Source of the DNA: Melioribacteraceae bacterium
GTDB taxonomy: Bacteria > Bacteroidota > Ignavibacteria > Ignavibacteriales > Melioribacteraceae
NCBI GenBank assembly: GCA_021740785.1
Contig: JAIOZI010000007.1
Span: forward strand, 40,067 to 104,066
DNA: 64,000 bases
Direction: 5' to 3'
Shown piece after piece: positions 56,413-64,000 of this stretch (within the stretch, counting starts at the first letter, position 1; every line of letters begins with the position of its first letter). A model generated the notes under the pieces. It saw nothing but the letters and a program-made list of their open reading frames with translations, ran no database searches and had not been told where the DNA came from. Position numbers and translations under genes: made by a program.

Positions 56413-57439
56413 TAAAATAGATACACAGGAAGTTAAATATACTGCGAAGGATTTTCAATCCGGGCAGGATGTGCGCTGGTGCCCTGGCTGCGGTGATTAC
56501 TCAGTTCTTGCTCAAGTTCAGCGTTCGTTTCCTAATATCGGAATTAAAAAGGAAAATATTGTTTGGGTTTCCGGCATTGGCTGCTCAAGTCGTTTTCCTT
56601 ATTACATGAGTACATTCGGATTTCACGGAATTCACGGTCGTGCGCCCGCAATAGCAACGGGTGTTAAAGTAGCAAATCCCGATCTTTCTGTTTGGGTTGC
56701 TACTGGTGACGGCGACTTAATGAGTATCGGAGGAAATCATTTTATTCATGCTTGCAGAAAGAATATCGATCTGAAAATATTGATGTTCAATAATAAAATT
56801 TATGGATTAACAAAAGGACAATACTCGCCGACATCCGAAAAAGGCAAGGTTACAAAATCAACCCCCTTCGGCAGTGTTGATTATCCTTTCAATCCAATTT
56901 CTTTAGCTTTAGGGGCAAATGCATCTTTTGTTGCTAGAACTATTGACAGAGATCCCAAACACATGCAGACGATGATCATGCGTGCTGCTGAACATAAAGG
57001 TACAGCTTTCATTGAAGTTTTTCAAAACTGTAATATTTTTAACGACGGTGCATACGAGCCGCTTACAAATAAAGAAACAAAACTTGATACTGTTCTTCAT
57101 TTGGAAGATGGAAAACCGATGACCTTTGGTAAAGATAATGATAAAGGCATTGTGCTTGAAGGATTCACACCGAAAGTTGTTAATCTAAACGATGGCACAC
57201 ATTCAATTGATGATGTTTGGGTACACCATGAAAAGGATGAGAATGCAATCAGAGCTTTTATATTGGCTCATATGAATGAAATACCAGGCTTGCCGACACC
57301 GGTAGGTATTTTTAGAAATATTGTTAAACCTACTTATGATGAAGGCGTACGAGAACAGATAAAAAGAGTTACCGAAAAAAAAGGTGAAGGAACTCTAAAA
57401 AGTTTACTCTATTCCGGAAATACCTGGGAAGTAAATTAA
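56402..57439 (+). CDS. korB: 2-oxoglutarate:ferredoxin oxidoreductase beta subunit
   Basis: The 345-residue beta subunit has the [4Fe-4S] start CPGCGDYSVLAQVQ, WVSGIGCSSRFPYYM, and the thiamine diphosphate motif VATGDGDLMSIGGNHFIHAC followed by NNKIYGLTKGQYSPTS. The KGQYSPTS stretch is typical of the 2-oxoglutarate enzyme. It overlaps korA in another frame. A strong terminator follows within 25 bases. Confidence 0.94.
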   Translation: MENNKIDTQEVKYTAKDFQSGQDVRWCPGCGDYSVLAQVQRSFPNIGIKKENIVWVSGIGCSSRFPYYMSTFGFHGIHGRAPAIATGVKVANPDLSVWVATGDGDLMSIGGNHFIHACRKNIDLKILMFNNKIYGLTKGQYSPTSEKGKVTKSTPFGSVDYPFNPISLALGANASFVARTIDRDPKHMQTMIMRAAEHKGTAFIEVFQNCNIFNDGAYEPLTNKETKLDTVLHLEDGKPMTFGKDNDKGIVLEGFTPKVVNLNDGTHSIDDVWVHHEKDENAIRAFILAHMNEIPGLPTPVGIFRNIVKPTYDEGVREQIKRVTEKKGEGTLKSLLYSGNTWEVN

Positions 57440-57461
57440 TACCGATAAATTCTTTATTGAT

Positions 57462-57494
57462 AAAGCCGGGGAAACTTAACTCCGGCTTTTTTTT
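57462..57494 (+). terminator. Terminator after korB
   Basis: AAAGCCGG and CCGGCTTT form an 8-bp GC-rich stem with a loop of 12 bases, and the 3' arm is followed by a run of T (TTTTTTTT). Confidence 0.9.
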
Positions 57495-57512
57495 ATACTT
57501 TTCTTTTAACCC

Positions 57513-57680
57513 AGATTTTCTAATGGAAAATCTGCCCTTCGGGCCGACAATTTGTAAGTTAAGAAATATCAAATACTTAGCCATCTAGGAATTTTGGAAT
57601 TCGTTATTTAAGTAAAATATTTTTCTTGCAAATTGTCGGGGTTAACCCCGCAACATAAAATGTTTTATTAAAACATTTTA
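57513..57680. other. Structured intergenic region, nested inverted repeats
   Basis: Several perfect inverted repeats lie within about 170 bases: AGATTTTC/GAAAATCT, GCCC-TTC-GGGC, a long-range pair CCGACAATTTG/CAAATTGTCGG (57544-57554 and 57629-57639), the palindrome CGGGGTTAACCCCG and AAAATGTTTT/AAAACATTTT. No ORF is present. It could be a repeat element or a small RNA; there is no clear promoter. Confidence 0.6.
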
Positions 57681-57785
57681 AGAGCGGCCAACGGCAAAAA
57701 ATTCATTTCCAATGATTTTTTTGGGTTTAATTGTATTTTTGATCTTTTTTTTTCATCTTTACCCCCTTAATTTAATAGGGGTGTA

Positions 57786-58769
57786 ATGAAGGAATTTGAG
57801 CAGTTTAAAAAAATCATTCAAGAGAAAAAATCATTTATTCTAACTACACATGTTAACCCGGATGCAGATGCAATTGGAGCAGAACTGGCTTTGTACTACC
57901 TTCTTGAAAGGAATGGTAAAAACGTAAGAATTATTAATCATAGTCCGACACCTTACTATCTGGAGTTTTTAGATCATGATAATGTAATTGAACAGTATTC
58001 GTCTGATAAACATGATGAAGTAATTGTAAATTCGGATGTCCATATTTTTCTCGATCTCAATCAGCTTAACCGTGTAGTTAAAATGGAAAATGTATTCCGT
58101 TCGAATTATAAGATAAAAATCTGTATAGATCATCATCAAGACCCCGAGAATTTCGCCGATTTACTTATTGATGATATTCAATATACTTCAACCGGGGAGA
58201 TAATCTATGACTTTATTAAATTCAGCAGACTGACTGCAATCGATAACAAAGTAGCTCTTTGTATTTATGCGGCTATCATGACCGACACAGGATCTTTCCG
58301 GTTTGAACGTACGAACTCAAAAACTCATTTAATTGCTGCAGAACTTCTGAAGTATGACCTGGAACCGCGGGAAGTTTATAATCAAATTTATGAACAGGCT
58401 CCGATAAGCAGACAAAAATTACTCGGTCGTGCGTTAAACACACTTACATTAAGCCGATCAGGTAAAATCGGTTATATGTTGATTACTCAAAAAGATATAA
58501 AAGAAACCGGGGCAAATGAATCGGATGTTGACGGGTTCGTGGGATATTGCCTGGCAATGAAAGATGTAAAAATTGGAATTCTATTTTATGAATTACCGAA
58601 CGGGTTTAAAATGAGTTTCAGGTCAATCGGGAATATTTCAGCAAGTAAATTGGCTTCGGAATTTGGCGGGGGAGGACACTTTCATGCTTCCGGCGCACGT
58701 TTGTATGATGCCGATTACCAGCAATACATTATTAAAGTAATTGATACTGCCGAAAAATATGTAGCTTAA
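57786..58769 (+). CDS. nrnA: DHH-family phosphoesterase, NrnA-like
   Basis: The 327-residue cytoplasmic enzyme has the DHH-type motifs FILTTHVNPDADAIGAELAL, FLDLNQ, CIDHHQDPENFADL and DTGSFRFERT, and a DHHA1 end with FGGGGHFHASGARL. This matches NrnA, which degrades short RNA (nanoRNA) and dephosphorylates pAp. It is separated from the korB terminator by the structured region. It may work with the NYN RNase elsewhere in the window only in a general sense. Confidence 0.9.
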   Translation: MKEFEQFKKIIQEKKSFILTTHVNPDADAIGAELALYYLLERNGKNVRIINHSPTPYYLEFLDHDNVIEQYSSDKHDEVIVNSDVHIFLDLNQLNRVVKMENVFRSNYKIKICIDHHQDPENFADLLIDDIQYTSTGEIIYDFIKFSRLTAIDNKVALCIYAAIMTDTGSFRFERTNSKTHLIAAELLKYDLEPREVYNQIYEQAPISRQKLLGRALNTLTLSRSGKIGYMLITQKDIKETGANESDVDGFVGYCLAMKDVKIGILFYELPNGFKMSFRSIGNISASKLASEFGGGGHFHASGARLYDADYQQYIIKVIDTAEKYVA

Positions 58770-58829
58770 TTGACAGCTTCCAATATCCTTTATTCGGTAA
58801 ATTGAATTAACAAAAATTTGGAGAAATAC

Positions 58830-60326
58830 ATGCTATTCAATTTGAAATTATTTGCAAAGACTGAAAAGATTTCGTTTACAAACGATTCTGCATACGTTAA
58901 GTTTTTATTGGATAGTGATACCATATCAAAAGAAATATCCAAGATTGAAAAAGATCTTAAGCTTACTTTCCCAAAACGACTGGTAAATAATTTTCTTAGC
59001 GAGAAGGGGAGTGAGCTGAAATATCACCATAATCAATCTCCCGATTTAATTATGATCAATAAGGTGAAATTTGATAAATATTTTACCGCCGATTACTTTA
59101 GAAATTATTTTGCCGGATTGATAAAGAGCATCAAAGAAGAGAACATAAAATCGCTGCAAATCGAATTGCCGGAATTTAACAGCTTAAAAAAATATTTTAG
59201 TGATGAATCTTATTTACATCAATCTGTTATTGAAGGATGCTATCTAGGGAATTATGCTTTTAATAAGTTTAAGTCCGATGCCGAAAAACCAAAACAACTT
59301 AAAATCAACCTTCATACAAAAAATTCAGCAAAATTAAAGAAGACTATTCAAGAAACCGAGAATCTAATTAAAGCGATTACATTCACTAAAGATTTAGTTA
59401 ACGACCCTGCAATTTCACTCACACCCAAGTCAATGGCGGCACAGACAAAAAGTAACCTCACAAAAGCTGGAGTGAAAGTAACTATTTTTGATGAGAAGCA
59501 AATCAAAAAGATGAATATGACCGCGGTGTTGGCAGTCGGCGGTGCGAGTGATAACCCACCTCGTTTCATTGTCATGAATTACAAACCAAAAGTAAAAACA
59601 AAGAAAAAAATTGTTCTGGTCGGTAAAGGAGTAACATTTGACAGCGGCGGACTTTCGATTAAACCTTCGGACGGTATGATTGAAATGAAAGCCGATATGG
59701 CTGGCGCGGGCGCTGTGATTGGTATTCTCTATGCAGCAGCGCTCAATAAACTTCCTATTGAAGTTGTCGGGGTTGTTCCGGCTGTTGAAAATATGATTTC
59801 AGGAAACGCTTATAGACCGGGAGATATTGTAAGAACATCTTCCGGTAAGTCAATTGATATAGGCAATACGGATGCAGAGGGAAGAGTGATATTAGCCGAC
59901 GCATTAGAATACGCCTCGAAAATGAAACCAGATGAGATAATTGATTTTGCTACTTTGACCGGAGCTTGCGTTGTTGCTTTAGGACAAAATGCTGCCGGAA
60001 TTTTAACTCATGATGATAATCTATTCACCCAGGTTTCGAATGCCGGATACAAAACATGGGAGCGCGTTTGGAGACTTCCGCTCTGGCACGAATATCATGA
60101 ATTAATAAAAAGCGATTTGGCTGATGTTAAAAATGTAGGACCCAGATGGGCAGGTGCAATAACAGCGGCAAAGTTCCTCGAATATTTTGTTGATGAAAAT
60201 ATTCCTTGGGCACATATTGATTTGGCTGGACCGGCTATTCATCATAAATTAAATAATTATACAGATACTTACGAAACCGGTTTTGGCGTCAGACTGATTT
60301 ATGAATATCTGAAACAGCAAGCATAA
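58830..60326 (+). CDS. pepA: Leucyl aminopeptidase (M17)
   Basis: The 498-residue M17 aminopeptidase has the two-metal site VGKGVTFDSGGLSIKPSDGM, EMKADMAGAGAVIG and the family signature NTDAEGRVILADALEYA. It releases N-terminal amino acids, especially Leu, in the cytoplasm. I chose the ATG at 58830, which has GGAG six bases upstream, rather than the TTG at 58818. It lies 60 bases after nrnA. Confidence 0.94.
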   Translation: MLFNLKLFAKTEKISFTNDSAYVKFLLDSDTISKEISKIEKDLKLTFPKRLVNNFLSEKGSELKYHHNQSPDLIMINKVKFDKYFTADYFRNYFAGLIKSIKEENIKSLQIELPEFNSLKKYFSDESYLHQSVIEGCYLGNYAFNKFKSDAEKPKQLKINLHTKNSAKLKKTIQETENLIKAITFTKDLVNDPAISLTPKSMAAQTKSNLTKAGVKVTIFDEKQIKKMNMTAVLAVGGASDNPPRFIVMNYKPKVKTKKKIVLVGKGVTFDSGGLSIKPSDGMIEMKADMAGAGAVIGILYAAALNKLPIEVVGVVPAVENMISGNAYRPGDIVRTSSGKSIDIGNTDAEGRVILADALEYASKMKPDEIIDFATLTGACVVALGQNAAGILTHDDNLFTQVSNAGYKTWERVWRLPLWHEYHELIKSDLADVKNVGPRWAGAITAAKFLEYFVDENIPWAHIDLAGPAIHHKLNNYTDTYETGFGVRLIYEYLKQQA

Positions 60327-60437
60327 TATTTGCTGATTGCTTGCTAAAAGTGAAACCGGTGTGATTGCAATTTAAATACGATAGATGAAAAAACAATTGT
60401 ATCTATTTGAGCAGTGATTTGGAGATTGAAACAATTA

Positions 60438-61106
60438 CTAAATGAAAACCCCGTCTTTCATTTCCAAAATTGTATCGCCCAATTTAATAAGTTCCGGGTT
60501 GTGCGTTACTACTAAAAAAGTTTGACTGTATTCTTCTTTCAACTTGATAAAAAGTTCATGTAAAATTTCACTGTTAGCCGAATCTAAATTGCCTGTCGGT
60601 TCATCTGCAAAGACGATATCCGGATTATTTGCAAGAGCCCTTGCTACTGCAACACGCTGTTGTTCCCCTCCGCTTAATTCCGAAGGTTTGTGATCGGCAC
60701 GTTCGGCAATTCCGACTGATTTCAATAGTTCATGTGTACGTTCCGATGCCTCATTCATTGATTTGCCTTGAATTAAAATTGGTATACTAATATTTTCTGC
60801 GGCAGTAAATTCAGGTAAAAGATGATGAAATTGAAACACAAAACCCAAATGAGAATTCCGGAATTTGGAAAGCTGCTTATCATTAAATGAAAATATATCT
60901 TTATCATTAATTTTTACGCTGCCGGCATCCGGTTTATCGAGCCCGCTGAGAATATGAAGCAATGTACTTTTACCTGCACCGGAAGCTCCTACAATAACCG
61001 TGATCTTTTTCTCCTCAAGATTCAGCGAAACATTTTTTAAAATTTCAATTTTGCTATCCTTTGTCTTCGCAAAGGATTTATAAATGTTATTGGCAGTTAG
61101 TATCAT
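60438..61106 (-). CDS. lolD: LolD-like ABC transporter ATPase
   Basis: The 222-residue ATPase has Walker A (GASGAGKSTLL), signature LSGGEQQRVAVARAL, Walker B (IVFADEPTGNLDS) and the LolD/MacB-type stretch LGFVFQFHHLLPEF. It powers the two FtsX-like permeases transcribed just upstream. The likely role is release of lipoproteins from the inner membrane. It starts 14 bases after the second permease. Confidence 0.9.
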   Translation of the reverse strand: MILTANNIYKSFAKTKDSKIEILKNVSLNLEEKKITVIVGASGAGKSTLLHILSGLDKPDAGSVKINDKDIFSFNDKQLSKFRNSHLGFVFQFHHLLPEFTAAENISIPILIQGKSMNEASERTHELLKSVGIAERADHKPSELSGGEQQRVAVARALANNPDIVFADEPTGNLDSANSEILHELFIKLKEEYSQTFLVVTHNPELIKLGDTILEMKDGVFI

Positions 61107-61120
61107 TTAATTATTCCTGT

Positions 61121-62347
61121 TTATTCCCATTTTATCGCTTCAATAATCGATTGTTTCACAGCTCTTTTCGCCGGGTAGAGAGATGCTAAAAACGACAGCA
61201 ATATCGACATACCGGCAATTGCGATTATGTCAAAAAATCTTACTTCAACCGGAAGTGCATCAATTATATACTTTGTTGGATCGAGTGGGTAAAAATTAAA
61301 ATTTATCTGAAGATAGCAAACAGCGAGCCCGATTATCAACCCGGTTAAAGTCCCGATTAATCCAATTAGTAATCCCTCGAACATGAATATTTTCAGAATG
61401 GAATTATCATTTACTCCAATTGATTTCAATACACCGATATCTTTCTTCTTTTCAATAACCGACATAGTCAAAGAACCGAGGATATTAAAAGTTGCTACGG
61501 CTATAATCAGACACAAAATGATATAAGCCGCCCATCTCTCGATTAACATAACGGTGTAGAGGTCTTCATGTAAATCATACCAGGTATAAACCGAGAATAA
61601 ATTTGCATCGGAGCTTTTTAGAATTTCTTTTTTGACTTTTTCCGAATAGTCGATATCCGAAAGTCTGACTTCATAACCCGAAACATTTCCATCCAAACCG
61701 AATAAATCTTGTCCAGCTTCCAGTGAAGTATATACAAATTTATAATCGTAATTTTTATTATTTGTTTCAAATATTCCGCTTACAATAAATCGCTTAGATT
61801 CAGGCATTGATAAAAATAGTGCTGATTTCTCTAAATTCTTAAAAGAGGTTACACTGATTGTATCACCTACTCTGCATGATAGTCTTAGTGCAATAGGAAA
61901 GCCGACAATCATTTTATCCAAACCGGATTTTTCCAAATCGAACTCACCTGAGATTATTGCACTGTTCACACCCCAAGATTCATCTTTCCCTTCGTGTTCA
62001 ATTCCTTTCAAATCAAGTATTTCGTAAATGTTTTTATTCCACAAAATTGTTTTGCCTTCAACGAAAGGGGAGTGTGAGGAAATATATTCTATACTATTTA
62101 GTTTGTTTTCTAGAGCAGTTAAATTTTTATAAGCTTCTTCACTCGTCAAAGTGATTTTTACATGCGGATCAAAATTAATAAGTATTGATTGCACGATTGA
62201 TCCGAAACCGTTAAATACGGATAAGACAATTACCAATGCAGCAACTCCGATCATCACTCCCAATGTAGATAAAATTGAAATAACGGAAATCAAATTTATT
62301 CTGTGCTTGGATCGTAAATATCTCTTGGCAATAAAAAATTCAAACAT
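61121..62347 (-). CDS. LolC/E-type ABC permease (second)
   Basis: The 408-residue permease has an N-terminal membrane helix (ISVISILSTLGVMIGVAALV), a large periplasmic MacB-like domain and three C-terminal helices (YIILCLIIAVATFNILGSL, then GLLIGLIGTLTGLI). It is the FtsX/LolCE fold. It is separated from the first permease gene by one base and is followed by lolD. Two different permeases indicate a heterodimer as in LolCDE. Confidence 0.88.
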   Translation of the reverse strand: MFEFFIAKRYLRSKHRINLISVISILSTLGVMIGVAALVIVLSVFNGFGSIVQSILINFDPHVKITLTSEEAYKNLTALENKLNSIEYISSHSPFVEGKTILWNKNIYEILDLKGIEHEGKDESWGVNSAIISGEFDLEKSGLDKMIVGFPIALRLSCRVGDTISVTSFKNLEKSALFLSMPESKRFIVSGIFETNNKNYDYKFVYTSLEAGQDLFGLDGNVSGYEVRLSDIDYSEKVKKEILKSSDANLFSVYTWYDLHEDLYTVMLIERWAAYIILCLIIAVATFNILGSLTMSVIEKKKDIGVLKSIGVNDNSILKIFMFEGLLIGLIGTLTGLIIGLAVCYLQINFNFYPLDPTKYIIDALPVEVRFFDIIAIAGMSILLSFLASLYPAKRAVKQSIIEAIKWE

Positions 62348-62348
62348 A

Positions 62349-63575
62349 TCAATCGAACCTTATAGCATTTATTGGATTGATCTTAGCAGCTATCAAACTT
62401 GGTATATACGAGGCAGCGATGCAGAGGAAAAAAGTTACGACAGATATCAATAAATAGTGCAACGAATTAATAAGTACCGGTACTTCGGAAATGAAATAAA
62501 TTGAACTCGGCAAAGAAATAATATTGAATTCTCTCTGAACAATACTGATTAAGTAAGCAGTTGTATTTCCAAGTGCAATTCCAATAAGAGAAAGATAAAT
62601 CCCCTGATATAAAAATATTCTTGTTATTTGTTTCCGAGAAGCCCCCATCGATTTTAATATTCCGATTGCACGAGTTCTCTCCAATACCAGCATCAATAAA
62701 GTACCGACAATGTTAAACACAGCAACAATAATTATTAGTCCGAGCACAATAGGAATCGGCTCTTTTTGAAGATCAAGCCATGTGAAAATATTTTGATGAA
62801 CATTATAAACTGTTCGTACATAGTGCGGGTAACGAAGATTATCACTCAATTTTAATGCGGCTTGATCAATTTTAGTAATATCATTCAATTTTATGTTATA
62901 TCCTGAAACCGCATCGTTTAAGTCAAATAGATTTTGGGCAACTGAAAAGTTTATATAAACATTTAAATCGTCATAATCAGCCATACCGCTTTCGTAAATT
63001 CCCGTTACAATAAAGTTCTCTATCCCGGGCGGATTTTCAGGTGATGGAAGTTCATCATTTTTCAAAGTAAAAAGAGTTATCTTGTCACCGACTTGAACAA
63101 AAAGTTTTTCTGCAAGTTTTTTGCCGATAACTATTGATTGATTTTTTGTTTTCCGGTTTATTTCAAATTCACCTGCAGTAATATATGCTTCAATATTACT
63201 GTTATTCATTTCGGGATTTAGTCCTGTGATGGTAATGCCTTCCGAGAATCGTTTAGATTTTATAATTGCGTACTTTTGAATAAAAGGGGATACGGATTCA
63301 ATTTCATTCGCAAGAATATTATTGATTCTATTTATTCCTGTTTGATAATCTTCGAGATTCTTATTTCCAAAGGCAGTTATTTTTATATGCGAATTGAATT
63401 TTATGATTTTTTGCTTTACGGATTCTTCGAAACCGTTGAGGACGGTAAGCGCGATGATTAATACTGCAACTCCAAGTGCTATGCCGATAATAGAAATGAC
63501 GGAAATCAAAGAAATAAATTTCGAGCCTTTTTTTGATTTAGCAAATCTATTCGATATAAAAAATGGAAATGACAT
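62349..63575 (-). CDS. LolC/E-type ABC permease (first)
   Basis: The 408-residue permease has the same layout: N-terminal helix (LISVISIIGIALGVAVLIIA), periplasmic domain, and helices VVLGLIIIVAVFNIVGTLL and YLSLIGIALGNTTAYLI. The start is the ATG at 63575; a TTG three codons upstream is possible. It is the first gene of the leftward operon permease-permease-lolD, and its promoter lies in the gap that ends at the tRNA gene. Confidence 0.88.
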   Translation of the reverse strand: MSFPFFISNRFAKSKKGSKFISLISVISIIGIALGVAVLIIALTVLNGFEESVKQKIIKFNSHIKITAFGNKNLEDYQTGINRINNILANEIESVSPFIQKYAIIKSKRFSEGITITGLNPEMNNSNIEAYITAGEFEINRKTKNQSIVIGKKLAEKLFVQVGDKITLFTLKNDELPSPENPPGIENFIVTGIYESGMADYDDLNVYINFSVAQNLFDLNDAVSGYNIKLNDITKIDQAALKLSDNLRYPHYVRTVYNVHQNIFTWLDLQKEPIPIVLGLIIIVAVFNIVGTLLMLVLERTRAIGILKSMGASRKQITRIFLYQGIYLSLIGIALGNTTAYLISIVQREFNIISLPSSIYFISEVPVLINSLHYLLISVVTFFLCIAASYIPSLIAAKINPINAIRFD

Positions 63576-63735
63576 ATAATTCAAATTAATAAAGCAATTT
63601 TAAAGATATCAATAAAATTTGAGATATAATAAAAACAAATAAGATAAATTGACTTTATCGAACAAAAATAATAATTTAGTAATTCTAAACTAAATTTCTT
63701 TGACACCTTTGAATTTTACCGTTTAGATAACTGAA

Positions 63736-63810
63736 CGGGGCGTAGCGTAGTCCGGTTAGCGCGCCTGCTTTGGGAGCAGGAGGTCGCAGGTTCGAATCCT
63801 GCCGCCCCGA
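63736..63810 (+). tRNA. tRNA-Pro (UGG)
   Basis: The 75-base gene folds as a full cloverleaf: acceptor CGGGGCG/CGCCCCG with discriminator A, D arm around TCCGGTTAGCGCG, anticodon stem CCTGC/GCAGG with the loop TTTGGGA (anticodon TGG), and T arm GCAGG-TTCGAAT-CCTGC. CCA is not encoded. It is followed directly by a tRNA-derived tandem repeat. Confidence 0.97.
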
Positions 63811-64000
63811 CGAAAGAAGAATTGAAATTATGAAAATGGACGGTCAGCGCGTCCCGACTTGGTTGAGGAGGTCGCAGGTTCTGCCACAGGCATCCTTGTA
63901 GGAGAATCCTGCCGCCCCGACAAAAGAAGAATTGAAATTATGAAAATGGACGGTCAGCGCGTCCCGACTTGGTTGAGGAGGTCGCAGGTTCTGCCACAGG
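63811..64000. repeat. 110-bp tandem repeat derived from tRNA-Pro, cut by window end
   Basis: Unit 1 is 63811-63920. Unit 2 runs from 63921 to the window end (80 bases) and differs at one base (CGAAAG versus CAAAAG). Each unit has about 30 AT-rich bases, then a diverged tRNA body starting GGTCAGCGCG and continuing to the AGGTCGCAGGTTC of the T arm. A 22-base insert TGCCACAGGCATCCTTGTAGGA splits the T loop, and the unit resumes with GAATCCTGCCGCCCCGA, identical to the tRNA 3' end. Confidence 0.9.

Noticed and set aside
63811..63920. Second tRNA gene
   Set aside because: The 5' acceptor strand is missing, the anticodon stem is disrupted and the T loop holds a 22-base insert; it cannot fold as tRNA.
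63736..64000. Integrative element attachment at tRNA-Pro
   Set aside because: No integrase or mobile genes lie in the window beside the tRNA; the 3' half copies are tandem, not flanking an element. The region beyond the window is not visible.

Overview
The window looks like a chromosomal segment of an AT-rich, Gram-negative member of the Bacteroidota/Chlorobiota/Ignavibacteriota group, most likely an Ignavibacteria-like anaerobe. This rests on several observations: seven secreted proteins end in a type IX secretion (T9SS) sorting domain with an NYPNPFNP motif; a T9SS plug-like protein (DUF5103), an LptD-like protein and a LolCDE-like exporter are present; energy genes are ferredoxin-centred (Nfn, KorAB); and start codons (TTG, GTG, ATG) are often weakly marked. 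The lineage is inferred; there is no rRNA in the window.

Layout. 1-1130: an NfnAB-type electron-bifurcating pair, leftward, cut by the window edge. 1646-5919: a periplasmic-propeller sensor kinase, its NarL-type regulator and an orphan receiver. 5934-14548: three large T9SS cargo proteins whose C-terminal regions carry in-frame palindromic elements in different combinations. 14858-15889: a lipoprotein resembling one module of the T9SS translocon SprA. 16129-19025: a three-gene proton-translocating transhydrogenase (pntA1-pntA2-pntB). 19091-32452: four more T9SS cargos (FG-GAP, beta-helix, DUF3160, CotH/lamin-tail), with a decayed DUF4143 ATPase remnant and repeats between them. 32453-34472: a complete-looking group II intron inserted directly after the CotH stop codon. 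34473-35142: an intergenic region rich in palindromes. 35143-41708: miscellaneous envelope genes (beta-barrel, a solute-binding/Cache lipoprotein, a lipase-like lipoprotein, a crcB-DUF190-PAP2 operon, a DUF4097 protein). 41882-49116: a tight envelope-biogenesis operon (small unknown, T9SS plug, Gfo/Idh oxidoreductase, LEA-like lipoprotein, ROK kinase, LptD, then a NYN RNase). 49128-60326: housekeeping genes (type II NADH dehydrogenase, NadE, DsbD, KorAB, NrnA-like, leucyl aminopeptidase) plus a small CP-motif protein. 60438-63575: a LolCDE-like operon. 63736-64000: a tRNA-Pro(UGG) followed by a 110-bp tandem repeat built from a damaged tRNA fragment.

How it fits together. Much of the window serves the cell envelope: T9SS cargo, a candidate accessory and plug for the translocon, LptD for LPS, Lol for lipoproteins and DsbD for periplasmic disulfides. 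The redox genes (Nfn, Pnt, Kor, NDH-2) couple NADH, NADPH and ferredoxin pools. The most unusual material is non-genic: protein-coding palindromic elements shuffled between T9SS C-termini, an intron in the gap between a stop codon and a terminator-like hairpin, a double 14-bp tandem array, and the tRNA-derived tandem repeat at the right edge.
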